Source: Parabacteroides gordonii MS-1 = DSM 23371 (lineage in GTDB: Bacteria; Bacteroidota; Bacteroidia; Bacteroidales; Tannerellaceae). Taken from it: DNA of 64,000 nt. Positions 52,039 to 60,723 of the stretch are shown piece after piece. A program made the position numbers and the translations under genes. The notes below the pieces were generated by a model. It made no database searches. It had not been told where the DNA came from and saw only the letters and a program-made list of their open reading frames with translations. The first letter of the stretch is position 1, and each line of letters starts with the position of its first letter. The DNA lies in assembly GCF_000969825.1 (NCBI RefSeq), contig NZ_KQ033920.1, positions 372,001-436,000 of the forward strand, given 5' to 3'.

Positions 52039-52067
52039 GATTTCCACGGTAGTTTACTGTGGAAATC
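52039..52067. terminator. Bidirectional terminator between convergent genes
   Basis: The arms GATTTCCACGGTA (52039-52051) and TACTGTGGAAATC (52055-52067) pair at 12 of 13 positions around a 3-nt loop. It lies 9 bp after the acetyltransferase stop and 4 bp before the end of the minus-strand GNAT gene. Confidence 0.75.
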
Positions 52068-52071
52068 ATCT

Positions 52072-52590
52072 TTATCGCATTTTGCAGATTTTCCTGTAGT
52101 CTCCGTCGCTTTTTTTCTTAAAACCATTACTAAGGAGTGCCTTTATTGAAATAATATTTTCTTCCGCCGGGTCTGCGGCTATTTCTTTTCCGCCGATTTC
52201 AATAATTCTATCTTCCAGTATCTGAATGATTCTTTTTCCGATACCCCGATTTAAGAACTCTTCTTCACCAATCAGATATCCGATTTCATAAGTGTGATTT
52301 TGTTCTGCTACATCTCCATACATTTCCTGGAAATCGTGTCCTTCTTCTTCCTGGCTCTTTAGAAAAAAGCAATCAGCATAAAGACAATATCCTATTTTCC
52401 GGTCGTTATAGTAAACAATAAAGTGTTTTAAAAAACTGTATTGCCCATTCCTCTCATTTATTTCGTTTAGCCAATCCTCTTTTTCTCCAAACCATTTTTT
52501 TATATATTCTTTATCTAGCCATTTATCAAATAATGGAATGTCTTCTTCCTGGATAGGTTTTATTACAATTTCGTTGTTATTTATTATCAT
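52072..52590 (-). CDS. GNAT acetyltransferase, AAC(6')-like
   Basis: 172 residues from ATG 52590 (MIINNNEIVIKPIQEEDIPL). The earlier in-frame ATG at 52710 would add 40 residues unlike a GNAT start. The motifs DKWLDKEYIKKWFGEKEDWL, TYEIGYLIGEEEFLNRGIGK (acetyl-CoA loop) and EENIISIKALLSNGFKKKSD fit the GNAT branch that includes AAC(6') aminoglycoside acetyltransferases and IucB-like proteins. The substrate is not predictable; resistance should not be assumed. Confidence 0.85.
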   Translation of the reverse strand: MIINNNEIVIKPIQEEDIPLFDKWLDKEYIKKWFGEKEDWLNEINERNGQYSFLKHFIVYYNDRKIGYCLYADCFFLKSQEEEGHDFQEMYGDVAEQNHTYEIGYLIGEEEFLNRGIGKRIIQILEDRIIEIGGKEIAADPAEENIISIKALLSNGFKKKSDGDYRKICKMR

Positions 52591-52807
52591 AAACGCATTG
52601 CTTTTGAAGCGATTTACTCTGTAAGCTCCTGTTTTTGTATTTGTTATCTCTTCAAAGTTAGCAAATATCAGGAAGGTACAAAACTCATACCCATACAAAA
52701 GAGAATCCATAGACAGATTTACGCCTAGTAGGTAGTTCGCCTCTTTTTATATCAAGATAGGCAACTGTGCCAAGCCTATGGCACAGTCGTGTGCTATGTA
52801 CTGCACT

Positions 52808-53542
52808 TTATCCTAGTATTTTCAGAATTTGCTCCGGTGTTGCTTGCGGCAATAATTGTGTGAGGTAATCTATCAAGCGTTGTTTTGACTCTTCCGGTGA
52901 CCGGTTGCCGGCAGCCTGTACTTTTTCTTTGCCGAACAGTACTTCCGGCGTTGTATATCTGGCGATACCCCATCCGTAAGGTTCTCCCTTCTTGTCATAT
53001 CGGTATTCGAAATCAGCCACAACGAGCCATGTTCCCATTTGCAGCCGGGTCATGACTGTTTCAAATCCATCTCCTTTCGGTTTTGTCTTTTTAAGTAAAG
53101 CCTGTGTTTCGTTTGTCTCCCATGAGTCGAACGGATTGACACTTCTTTTGACCGGCTGCTTCTTGTAACCGCACAACGCTTTTATCTCTTTGGATAGGAG
53201 GGACTCATGCTCTGTGACTGTCTTATAAATAACGTTACCCATACTTTGTAAAGGTTCCGCTTTCAGATTGTACGTAGCACGCCTGTAGTTTACAAGTTCC
53301 GGAAACCATTCCATGCTGACAAACCCTGCTTTCTTCTGAAAGAGTTTCCCATAAGCACAATTGAAATTTCGGATAACAGGGCCTTTCCATTCCCACGGTC
53401 CCTCTTCTTCATCGGAAAACCATAATTCCTGCGGGGTAAATTCTTCAATGGAAAAATCCTCAATGCCATTCGCAAAGAAGGGTAAAAATCCCATCTTTGC
53501 AACAAGCTTCTCCAAATCTTCACAGCGATTAATCTTTGTCAT
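52808..53542 (-). CDS. Conserved protein, possibly AlkZ-related
   Basis: A 244-residue soluble protein. It begins with a short N-terminal helix pair, MTKINRCEDLEKLVAKMGFL PFF, then PQELWFSDEEEGPWEWKGPV IRNFNCAYGKLF and FVSMEWFPELVNYRRATYNL. The middle (SLLSKEIKALCGYKKQP) and FETVMTRLQMGTWLVVADFEYR resemble the winged-helix proteins sometimes described as AlkZ-related (DNA glycosylase superfamily). The resemblance is recalled, not computed, and catalytic residues are not certain. It stands alone between two acetyltransferase genes. Confidence 0.5.
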   Translation of the reverse strand: MTKINRCEDLEKLVAKMGFLPFFANGIEDFSIEEFTPQELWFSDEEEGPWEWKGPVIRNFNCAYGKLFQKKAGFVSMEWFPELVNYRRATYNLKAEPLQSMGNVIYKTVTEHESLLSKEIKALCGYKKQPVKRSVNPFDSWETNETQALLKKTKPKGDGFETVMTRLQMGTWLVVADFEYRYDKKGEPYGWGIARYTTPEVLFGKEKVQAAGNRSPEESKQRLIDYLTQLLPQATPEQILKILG

Positions 53543-53612
53543 GCAGCAAATATATGAAATAATGCTTAAACCATATGTTATTATATGGCAAAGATAGTTT
53601 GATGTGTAGAGT

Positions 53613-53804
53613 AGACCTATTACGGAAAATACTTCGTATCAGAATATACTGGATAAAGTCAGGTCTGAATTAGCCTGTAAGTATCTTGCTGAAGATATTT
53701 CCTTCTCGGAAGTCGCTTTTCTATTGGGTTTTGAATCGCAGAGTGCATTTAATAAATTCTTTCAGAAACATTTTAAAGGGCAACCATCAGACTATAGATC
53801 ATAA
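53613..53804 (+). pseudogene. C-terminal fragment of an AraC-type regulator
   Basis: One frame reads PITENTSYQNILDKVRSELA, then CKYLAEDISFSEVAFLLGFE and SQSAFNKFFQKHFKGQPSDY RS before a stop at 53802. This is the second half of an AraC helix-turn-helix domain. No start codon or N-terminal domain precedes it, since the AlkZ-related gene begins just upstream on the other strand. It is the leftover of a deleted regulator. Confidence 0.8.
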
Positions 53805-53844
53805 ATATTTCTTCTAAATATAGTTGTGGGATAACGAATTTCCA

Positions 53845-53852
53845 TAACTTTG
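53845..53852 (+). promoter_or_regulatory. -7 promoter box of the GNAT gene
   Basis: TAACTTTG matches the consensus exactly; TTG at 53824 is 18 bp upstream. The start codon is 43 bp downstream. Confidence 0.55.
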
Positions 53853-53894
53853 TTTTAGCATACCTGATAGTTTATAAAATAATATAGCATTTAT

Positions 53895-54538
53895 ATGAAT
53901 ATTCATCTTAGATTAGAGCAGCTTTCGGATTATAGAGAAACAGAAAATGTAGTACGTGAAGCATTCTGGAACCATTTCTCTCCCGGATGTGATGAACACT
54001 ATCTGCTCCATATCATGCGCGATAGTCCTGCATTTGTGCCGGAACTGAATGTTGTAGCTGTAGTTGATGACAAAATAGTTGGAAATATAGTCTATGCAAA
54101 ATCAATCATTCGGGCAGACAATGGAAACGAATATGAAGTGTTGAGTCTGGGGCCGATAGCCGTTCTTCCGGAATACCAAAGCAAAGGAATCGGCGGACGA
54201 ATGATCGAATATACCAGACAGCTGGCCCGTGAAATGGGTTTCCGTGCTATTCTGTTATGTGGTGATCCGGATTACTATTTGCGACAAGGTTTTGTGCCGG
54301 CTGAAACGTTAGGGATTCGGACTGGTGATAATATGTATGCCACCGCGCTTCATGTTTGTGAGTTATACGAAGGAGCTTTAGCCGATGCAAAAGGCCGTTA
54401 CTTTGAGGACTCGATATATGAAATAGATGAAGCTGCGCCATAGAATTTGACAAAAAATTTCCTTTGAAAGAAAAGATTACCGGCACTCCATCGCAAAAAC
54501 GTTTCGATGAGATTGTGGTTATGCGAAGAGAGGCTTGA
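53895..54538 (+). CDS. GNAT acetyltransferase (YhbS-like), C-terminus frameshifted
   Basis: The open frame runs 53895-54443 (182 residues) and has a YhbS-type GNAT core: VVREAFWNHFSPGCDEHYLL, SLGPIAVLPEYQSKGIGGRM (acetyl-CoA loop), and LLCGDPDYYLRQGFVPAETL. It ends early at DEAAP. Adding one G there would continue as AIEFDKKFPLKEKITGTPSQ KRFDEIVVMRREA to a stop at 54536-54538, the normal family ending. The catalytic core is complete, so the shortened protein may still fold. The cause may be mutation or a sequencing error. Confidence 0.8.
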
Positions 54539-54576
54539 CTGTTTAAAATAATAATAAAAACTTATTCCTGTAACTT

Positions 54577-55515
54577 ATGAAAGCTAATAATTCCGACCTG
54601 TCACGAGAGAAAATATTAATAAGAACCTCGTGGATCAGTACAATTGGTAATGCCATACTTTCCGTATCGAAAATAATTATCGGTTTGTTGGCCGGAAGTT
54701 TAGCCGTATTGGGTGACGGTATCGATTCGGCTACCGATGTGATCATATCCATTGTTATGATCTTCACGGCACGTATCATGAGCCGCCCGCCTTCCAAGAA
54801 ATACGTGTTCGGATATGAGAAAGCGGAAAGCATTGCGACCAAGATACTCTCGCTCGTTATATTTTATGCCGGCGTGCAGATGCTGTTATCCTCCATTGAA
54901 AGTATCTTTTCGGACGAGGTAAAAGAAATTCCCGCTCCCGTAGCTATCTATGTGACGGTATTTTCTATTATCGGCAAGCTTTTGCTGGCATTGTATCAGT
55001 ATCGGCAAGGAAAGAAAATCAATAGCTCGATGCTGACGGCAAACGCGGTCAATATGCGTAACGACGTGGTTATCTCATCCGGTGTTCTGCTGGGATTGAT
55101 ATTCACGTTTATCTTTAAACTGCCGATACTCGACTCGGTTACTGGATTGATAATAAGCCTGTTCATTATAAAATCATCTATCGGTATCTTCATGGACTCC
55201 AATGTCGAACTGATGGATGGTGTGAAAGACGTCAACATCTATAATAAGATATTCGAAGCCGTGGAAAAAGTGCCCGGTGCAGGCAATCCCCACCGGGTCA
55301 GATCGAGGATGATAGGGAACCTGTATAATATCACCCTCGACATAGAAGTCGACCCCCAGATGACACTCATGCAAGCCCACGAGATTGCCGATGCCGTAGA
55401 GAAAAGTATCGAGAATTCGATAGACAATGTATATGATATACTAGTCCATGTGGAACCTGCCGGAAAATGTCAGACAGACGAGAAATTCGGAATAGATAAA
55501 GATATGGTGGAATAA
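54577..55515 (+). CDS. Cation diffusion facilitator (CDF) metal exporter
   Basis: A 312-residue inner-membrane transporter with about six membrane helices and a C-terminal ferredoxin-like cytoplasmic domain (VEKVPGAGNPHRVRSRMIGN then LYNITLDIEVDPQMTLMQAH E). The helix-2 metal motif is GDGIDSATD (D47, D50, D54). In helix 5, the usual H-x-x-x-D of zinc/iron members is N-M-R-N-D (NMRNDVVISS), pointing away from classical zinc specificity. Exports divalent cations using the proton gradient. It is monocistronic. Confidence 0.92.
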   Translation: MKANNSDLSREKILIRTSWISTIGNAILSVSKIIIGLLAGSLAVLGDGIDSATDVIISIVMIFTARIMSRPPSKKYVFGYEKAESIATKILSLVIFYAGVQMLLSSIESIFSDEVKEIPAPVAIYVTVFSIIGKLLLALYQYRQGKKINSSMLTANAVNMRNDVVISSGVLLGLIFTFIFKLPILDSVTGLIISLFIIKSSIGIFMDSNVELMDGVKDVNIYNKIFEAVEKVPGAGNPHRVRSRMIGNLYNITLDIEVDPQMTLMQAHEIADAVEKSIENSIDNVYDILVHVEPAGKCQTDEKFGIDKDMVE

Positions 55516-55545
55516 CGAATTTTTTGAATTCATATCTATAAGGAC

Positions 55546-58170
55546 TCAGAAATATAATTTATAACTTATATTAGGGATCAAACCCGTACCGTCTTCCTTC
55601 TTTATCTTATTTGTTTTCTCATTATATTGATAGAAATGCATTCCTGTTCGTATGCCGACATTGAGCAACTTCAATGAGAACTCATGGGAAAGTTTACGTT
55701 TATTTATTCTGTAATTAATTGAAATGTCTCCATTCAGAACAGGACTGAATTTCTTACTGAAGGCTTTGGACTCATCGAATATGATATCATGTTCTTCATT
55801 TGTTTTCTCTTCATCGACCGGAGTATAACGATCGCCGCCATGAAAGAACAAACGGGCGTTCACACTGAACATATTTTGTTTCCGTTTGCCAACCATCCAT
55901 TCTTTTCCGGCCAAGGCATTTAGTAGGAAGCTTCTATCCATTCTTGTATTCCGCCAGGTATTGTCTCCTCCTTTGTATTTTGATTTGAAGAGGGAACCTG
56001 TCAGCATATAGTAAAATCCGTTTGTCATATATTGTTCCAATGTAATATCGATACCATAGTTTTTACCTGCCCCTTTATTCGTCAATATTCTATCCAGATA
56101 GAAGTCCTCATGGTTGATCAGCGAGAAAGAGGAATTTGCTTCGACGGGGATGTTATATAAATATTGATAGTAAGGTTCGATTTTTACATGTAGATTGGAT
56201 TTAATGTTCCAGTCATAACTGAAGCCAAAATGATGTGCTTTTGAAAAATCCAGGTATTTATTAGTTATCTTTTTACCGTTGAGATCCTGTTCAATAAAAT
56301 AGTAATCTAATTTTTCTCTACGGCTATGTAAACCGTAAGCAACAGAAAAAGAGTGATTGTCTATAGGTTCCCATTTCAAAGCAAGTCTCGGTTCAACCGA
56401 CCAGTTTTCATTGAGTGCAAAATATTGGGTAGTGATGCCTATGCTAGCTGTCACATGATGGCTGATATCGATTACCGAGGAACTGAAAGCGGACAGAACC
56501 ATACTTTTTCCATTTCCTTTGGATATCTGTTCCATCGGCCTATCCAGTCCGAAGTTAGGGCTGACTTTATAATCGAGATCATAGTTCAATCCAGTAATTG
56601 CAATGCCTGACCTGTTGGTGTGTTTCGAACTGAACTTCTTATTTATATATGAATTGAACAGGATATCCCATTTCCTGTTTTGTATATCTCCGACATGTAT
56701 TGATTGATCATCCAAAGTTTCCTGATCGGCCGATATTCTGTCTTTTGAATAAGTGGCAGACAAAGAAGAACGTAGATAAGTATTCTCATCGATAAAATAT
56801 TTGTGGGTTATTCCACCGACTAATTTTTCTATCTTATTTTCGGCAGATTGCCGGTCTGCCTGTGTTTCCCACTTCGCGCGCTCCTCCGCATCTGCTTTGT
56901 TCCTGTCAATCAATCCTAATCCCCAGATAGAGAAAGTTCCGGCCTTTTTAGTCGGAAAGTTAAGTTTGAATGATAGATCCTGATATTTCAGATTACTTTG
57001 GCCACCACTGGCCAGACTGGTTGTAGATAGTCGGTAATTGAAGAGATAAGAACTCCCTTGCTTCTTACTGATCGGGCCTTCTGATGCTAAATCGATCCCC
57101 ATCAATCCAACCTGGAAAGCATGTTCATATTTCTGATTGTTTCCGTTGCGCATGTGCATATCAAAGACTCCTGATAAGGCATTGCTGTATTCGGCCGGGA
57201 ATGCGCCGTTATAAAAATCGGAGTTACCGATGACTTGTGTGCTTAATGCCGACAGGATACCACCACCCAATCCTGCGATATCTGCAAAATGGGTAGGATT
57301 AGGTATCTCAACACCTTCGAGCCGCCACTGTGTGTATTGTGGTGCATTACCCCGGATAGCAATTGCATTTGTCCCGACATCTCCTGCCACACCGGCAAAG
57401 GCGGAACTCAGGCGTGCCGGATCATCGAACCCATTGGCAAACCGACTGGCTTCTTCCATGCTGATCATACGCCCTCCGGTGATCGCCATCGGATTGACGG
57501 GTTCCGCCTTTTTGACTTCGGGATGGACTACGATCTCATTCAATTGGTGAACGTTTTCTTTTAACGAGATATCCAACTGTATTTCTTTAGATGAGGTAAC
57601 GAGCACTTCATTGACGATATTGGTATTATATCCCATATAAGAGGTCTGTATATTATACCGTCCGACAGGTACATTTTTTATCTGGAATTCTCCCAGACTA
57701 TCCGTGATAGCTCCTAAAGAAGGATGTGCTAAAATACTTACTGTCGCAAATTCGACTGGTGTATTACTTTTGGAGTCGGTAACAGTTCCCCGTATCGTTT
57801 GCACGGGTTTTTCGTTTTGGGGGATGTTCGGGGCTTCTTTGTGAGTGGAAGGGTAGATGATGATATGATAGCCGTTTTTCTTATAAGTGTATTGTTCATT
57901 TTTCAATATATGTGTCAATACTTTATCGATATCAACTTCTTTCAGGGAAAGAGATATCTTTTTACTCAGATCCAATGCCGGTTGTTCGTAAGCTATGCTG
58001 TAATCCGTTTGTTGTTCAATTTCAGAGAAAGCATCTTTTATGGATATGCTTTTGTTTTGTATTGAAATTTTCTTCTCTTTGTTCTGGGCGGTAATCCCGA
58101 AAGAGAGAAAAACGAAAAATAATAAAATGACAAACCTGTAGAGTAGTTTTATTGATTTAATTCGATCCAT
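55546..58170 (-). CDS. TonB-dependent outer-membrane receptor with STN domain
   Basis: 874 residues from ATG 58170 (an upstream ATG at 58200 would lengthen the leader to no benefit). In order: signal peptide (FGITAQ), a Secretin/TonB N-terminal (STN) signalling domain (about 35-105), a carboxypeptidase-regulatory-like beta-sandwich (about 125-210), a plug domain (about 235-345, with ITGGRMISMEEASRFANGFD), and a beta-barrel ending NISYKLYF. The STN domain contacts FecR, whose gene lies just upstream with a sigma factor gene: a cell-surface signalling set of the FecA-FecR-FecI kind. The substrate, perhaps an iron complex or glycan, cannot be deduced. Confidence 0.92.
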   Translation of the reverse strand: MDRIKSIKLLYRFVILLFFVFLSFGITAQNKEKKISIQNKSISIKDAFSEIEQQTDYSIAYEQPALDLSKKISLSLKEVDIDKVLTHILKNEQYTYKKNGYHIIIYPSTHKEAPNIPQNEKPVQTIRGTVTDSKSNTPVEFATVSILAHPSLGAITDSLGEFQIKNVPVGRYNIQTSYMGYNTNIVNEVLVTSSKEIQLDISLKENVHQLNEIVVHPEVKKAEPVNPMAITGGRMISMEEASRFANGFDDPARLSSAFAGVAGDVGTNAIAIRGNAPQYTQWRLEGVEIPNPTHFADIAGLGGGILSALSTQVIGNSDFYNGAFPAEYSNALSGVFDMHMRNGNNQKYEHAFQVGLMGIDLASEGPISKKQGSSYLFNYRLSTTSLASGGQSNLKYQDLSFKLNFPTKKAGTFSIWGLGLIDRNKADAEERAKWETQADRQSAENKIEKLVGGITHKYFIDENTYLRSSLSATYSKDRISADQETLDDQSIHVGDIQNRKWDILFNSYINKKFSSKHTNRSGIAITGLNYDLDYKVSPNFGLDRPMEQISKGNGKSMVLSAFSSSVIDISHHVTASIGITTQYFALNENWSVEPRLALKWEPIDNHSFSVAYGLHSRREKLDYYFIEQDLNGKKITNKYLDFSKAHHFGFSYDWNIKSNLHVKIEPYYQYLYNIPVEANSSFSLINHEDFYLDRILTNKGAGKNYGIDITLEQYMTNGFYYMLTGSLFKSKYKGGDNTWRNTRMDRSFLLNALAGKEWMVGKRKQNMFSVNARLFFHGGDRYTPVDEEKTNEEHDIIFDESKAFSKKFSPVLNGDISINYRINKRKLSHEFSLKLLNVGIRTGMHFYQYNEKTNKIKKEDGTGLIPNISYKLYF

Positions 58171-58297
58171 TATGTTATATTTGTATTGTTGATACTTCAT
58201 TTTACTTCACATTGTAATGAGGTTCGATATTTCAGAATCGGGGAGAGGGTCTCAAGCTGCTTCCCGGTTCTTTTTATTCATAGGCATTTGTTGTTTC

Positions 58298-59263
58298 TTA
58301 TTTACTTAATACTATCTTTTCTCCTTGTTGCCGATAGGTGAAGCCGACCACATCTTTCAATACATCGAGTATCTCGGTAAGAGTTTCCCCTTTCAAAAAT
58401 TTGACAGTGTAGGATCTGGATGCCGAAATAGCTGTCTTATCATCGATTGTGACATTGAAATGTCTTTCCAATGTTTGTTTTATTTCATTGAATGATGAAT
58501 TGATGAATAGGATTTGTCCCACTAACCAGGCGTCGGTTTCTACTGGCAATACCTGTTCGATATTCATGGCTGAGGTATTGATGTTATATGTCAGTTGCTC
58601 ATTCGGCCTGAGTATTTGACTTTCCTGCAATGGTGTAGAGACTTCTACCTTTCCGCTGGTAAGGGTTGTCGTTACGTTTTCATCGCCGGGATAGGCTTTA
58701 ACGTTGAATTTGGTTCCGAGAACTTTGACGGAAAGTGGTTCGGTTTTTACGATAAAAGGTTTTGCCGGATTCTTTTTAACAGAGAAATAGGCTTCTCCTT
58801 TGAGATATATCTGTCTTTGGTCATCGGTAAATACCTTTGGATATTTTATACTCGATCCGGAGTTTATCCATATTTCGGAGCTGTCTGGTAAGAATAAGTG
58901 CCTGGTTTCTCCGTAGGCTACGGAAATTTCTATCAGTTTATCCCGGGTATAATATAGATATCCACCGGCCATTATGAACAAGGGGATAAGTACGGCTGCG
59001 ATCCGTAAAAGTTTTTGGTGGTACGGAATATATGCTGTTTGACTCTTTGTATATCCGATCCTCTGATTTACCCGCTTTAAAGCTGAATAGGTATCCGAAT
59101 TGATTTCAGTATTCAGTTCGTTCCAATATTCTAACGAGGCTGCTTCTTTTTCTTTTGTGTTTTCATCTGCAATAATCCACCTCTGTACTCTTTCTTCTGT
59201 TTTCTCAGGGAAGTGGCCTGATAGAAATCGTTTGATAATTATTGCGATGTTATTTTTCTCCAT
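58298..59263 (-). CDS. FecR-type anti-sigma factor
   Basis: A 321-residue inner-membrane protein. The cytoplasmic N-terminus (about 1-85) binds the sigma factor; one membrane helix follows (LLRIAAVLIPLFIMAGGYLY). The periplasmic FecR domain begins YGETRHLFLPDSSEIWINSG. The end (about 235-321) is the DUF4974 domain common in Bacteroidetes: SSFNEIKQTLERHFNVTIDD. It relays receptor occupancy to the ECF sigma factor. The receptor gene lies 127 bp downstream. Confidence 0.95.
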   Translation of the reverse strand: MEKNNIAIIIKRFLSGHFPEKTEERVQRWIIADENTKEKEAASLEYWNELNTEINSDTYSALKRVNQRIGYTKSQTAYIPYHQKLLRIAAVLIPLFIMAGGYLYYTRDKLIEISVAYGETRHLFLPDSSEIWINSGSSIKYPKVFTDDQRQIYLKGEAYFSVKKNPAKPFIVKTEPLSVKVLGTKFNVKAYPGDENVTTTLTSGKVEVSTPLQESQILRPNEQLTYNINTSAMNIEQVLPVETDAWLVGQILFINSSFNEIKQTLERHFNVTIDDKTAISASRSYTVKFLKGETLTEILDVLKDVVGFTYRQQGEKIVLSK

Positions 59264-59337
59264 TGTACTATACTTTTATATATATACAGTCGACAGAGGA
59301 AAAGCTCAGTGAGAAAAAGAAAGATTTTTGAGAAAAA

Positions 59338-59892
59338 TCAAAATAAGGAGAATATGAAAGTAGAAATAGCCTTTCGTATCTCTTTCAGGGCAAGGCTTAG
59401 CTGGCTTTCGACATTTCTTTTTGTGGTGTTCAGTCGTTCTGCTATTTCCGTATTGCTTAGTCCTTCATTCCGGCTAAGGATATAAATCTGTTTGCGCTGT
59501 TCGGGCATTTTTCCGACAATATCGTCGATCAGTAGGCCGAGTTCCTTTGCAATCAGGTCTTCTTCTGAAGAATAATTACTTTCTTCGCTTTGAAAGTCGT
59601 TTGTGTAAGCCAAGTGGATATATTTGTGGTTGAGAAAGTTGATAGCTGCATTGCGGGCGATCGTATGCAGCCACGCATCGAAGGATTTTAAAGTATTAAT
59701 TGATTTATGGTTGATCCAAAGGTTAACGAATATATCTTCAGCCAATTCTTCAGCATCGGATTCGGATTTGATATATCCGTATATAAGTGCTTTCGTTTTA
59801 TTGTAATAGTTTATAAAAACGGTCTCAAAGGCTTTATGGTTTCCCTCCCGTAAAGCCTCAAGTGTTTTTATGTCAATTCTGTTACCGCTCAT
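59338..59892 (-). CDS. ECF-type RNA polymerase sigma factor
   Basis: A 184-residue FecI-like sigma-70 factor. Region 2 covers FETVFINYYNKTKALIYGYI, AEELAEDIFVNLWINHKSIN and WLHTIARNAAINFL. Region 4 contains MPEQRKQIYILSRNEGLSNT then EIAERLNTTKRNVESQL. It should drive transcription of the FecR and receptor genes downstream when released from FecR. All three genes lie on the minus strand with modest gaps. Confidence 0.95.
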   Translation of the reverse strand: MSGNRIDIKTLEALREGNHKAFETVFINYYNKTKALIYGYIKSESDAEELAEDIFVNLWINHKSINTLKSFDAWLHTIARNAAINFLNHKYIHLAYTNDFQSEESNYSSEEDLIAKELGLLIDDIVGKMPEQRKQIYILSRNEGLSNTEIAERLNTTKRNVESQLSLALKEIRKAISTFIFSLF

Positions 59893-60151
59893 TAATCAAC
59901 CTCTCTATACAGGAAACAAAAGAAGTAATTATTCGCCGGATAGAAAACAACTTTTTGAAATCTTAATGTAAATAGCTATTTATATACAATTCTAAAACCT
60001 GTCGACAGCTATCGAGCGCGTACCATATACTTCCCGCTGATTGAGCTAATAAAGGCTCAATCCGTAATATAGGTATAAATATCTGTAATTCATCTACAAT
60101 CTCATTGCTGTTATTCCTCTATTTTTGTACTATCTAATAAATAAAGAATAT
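59893..60151. other. Divergent promoter region of the sigma factor and cupin genes
   Basis: The plus strand has TATTTTTG at 60120-60127, an exact -7 box 25 bp before the chosen cupin start. No convincing -33 box, gene or repeat was found. Confidence 0.45.
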
Positions 60152-60658
60152 ATGAGAAAGAATTCGGTAATTATCCTGATCTGTATGGCATTCTTTGCCG
60201 TGAATATCTGTAATAGTGAAAACAAAAGTAATAATAATCAAACAGTAGATACAATGGAAGATAAAACAAAAGAACCCGTATTGGGACTGGGTAATCCTAT
60301 TACAGCAAACTTTATCGGTGATGCCTGGCTGAAAATGCTTTCCACGCAACCGGAATATGATTGTAACATTTATAATGTGACATTTGCCCCCGGAACCCGT
60401 AATAACTGGCACTCCCACGCAATAGGACAGATCCTGCTTTGCACCGAAGGTATCGGTTATTACCAGGAAAAAGGCAAGCCTGCCCAACGTCTGCAACCCG
60501 GTGATGTGGTAAATATTCCTGCCAATACCGTCCACTGGCATGGTGCTGCACCCGACAGCCGTTTTACGCATATCGGTATCACTCCGAAAGTAAGCGAAAA
60601 CAGTGCGGAATGGCTGGGAGAAGTGACTGATACTGAATATGCGGAAGCTGTAAAATAA
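60152..60658 (+). CDS. Exported cupin-fold protein
   Basis: 168 residues from ATG 60152. The earlier in-frame ATG at 60125 overlaps the -7 box and is rejected. A signal peptide or lipoprotein-like leader (NSVIILICMAFFAVNICNSE) precedes a cupin barrel: NVTFAPGTRNNWHSHAIGQI holds metal-ligand histidines, and GDVVNIPANTVHWHGAAPDS the second motif. Such small cupins bind a metal and may act on aldehydes or quinones; relatives sit next to carboxymuconolactone decarboxylases. The AraC regulator downstream has its own promoter. Confidence 0.88.
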   Translation: MRKNSVIILICMAFFAVNICNSENKSNNNQTVDTMEDKTKEPVLGLGNPITANFIGDAWLKMLSTQPEYDCNIYNVTFAPGTRNNWHSHAIGQILLCTEGIGYYQEKGKPAQRLQPGDVVNIPANTVHWHGAAPDSRFTHIGITPKVSENSAEWLGEVTDTEYAEAVK

Positions 60659-60689
60659 TCGAAGTCTGATAGATATAACAAAAAACGAT

Positions 60690-60697
60690 TAACTTTG
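60690..60697 (+). promoter_or_regulatory. -7 promoter box of the AraC regulator
   Basis: TAACTTTG, an exact consensus match 27 bp before the ATG. No -33 box is clear. Confidence 0.5.
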
Positions 60698-60723
60698 TAC
60701 TGAAACATCTAAAAAGGAAGACG

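Noticed and set aside
52072-52590. Aminoglycoside resistance gene
   Set aside because: The fold is only GNAT-like and AAC(6')-like in outline; substrate residues cannot be judged from sequence by eye.
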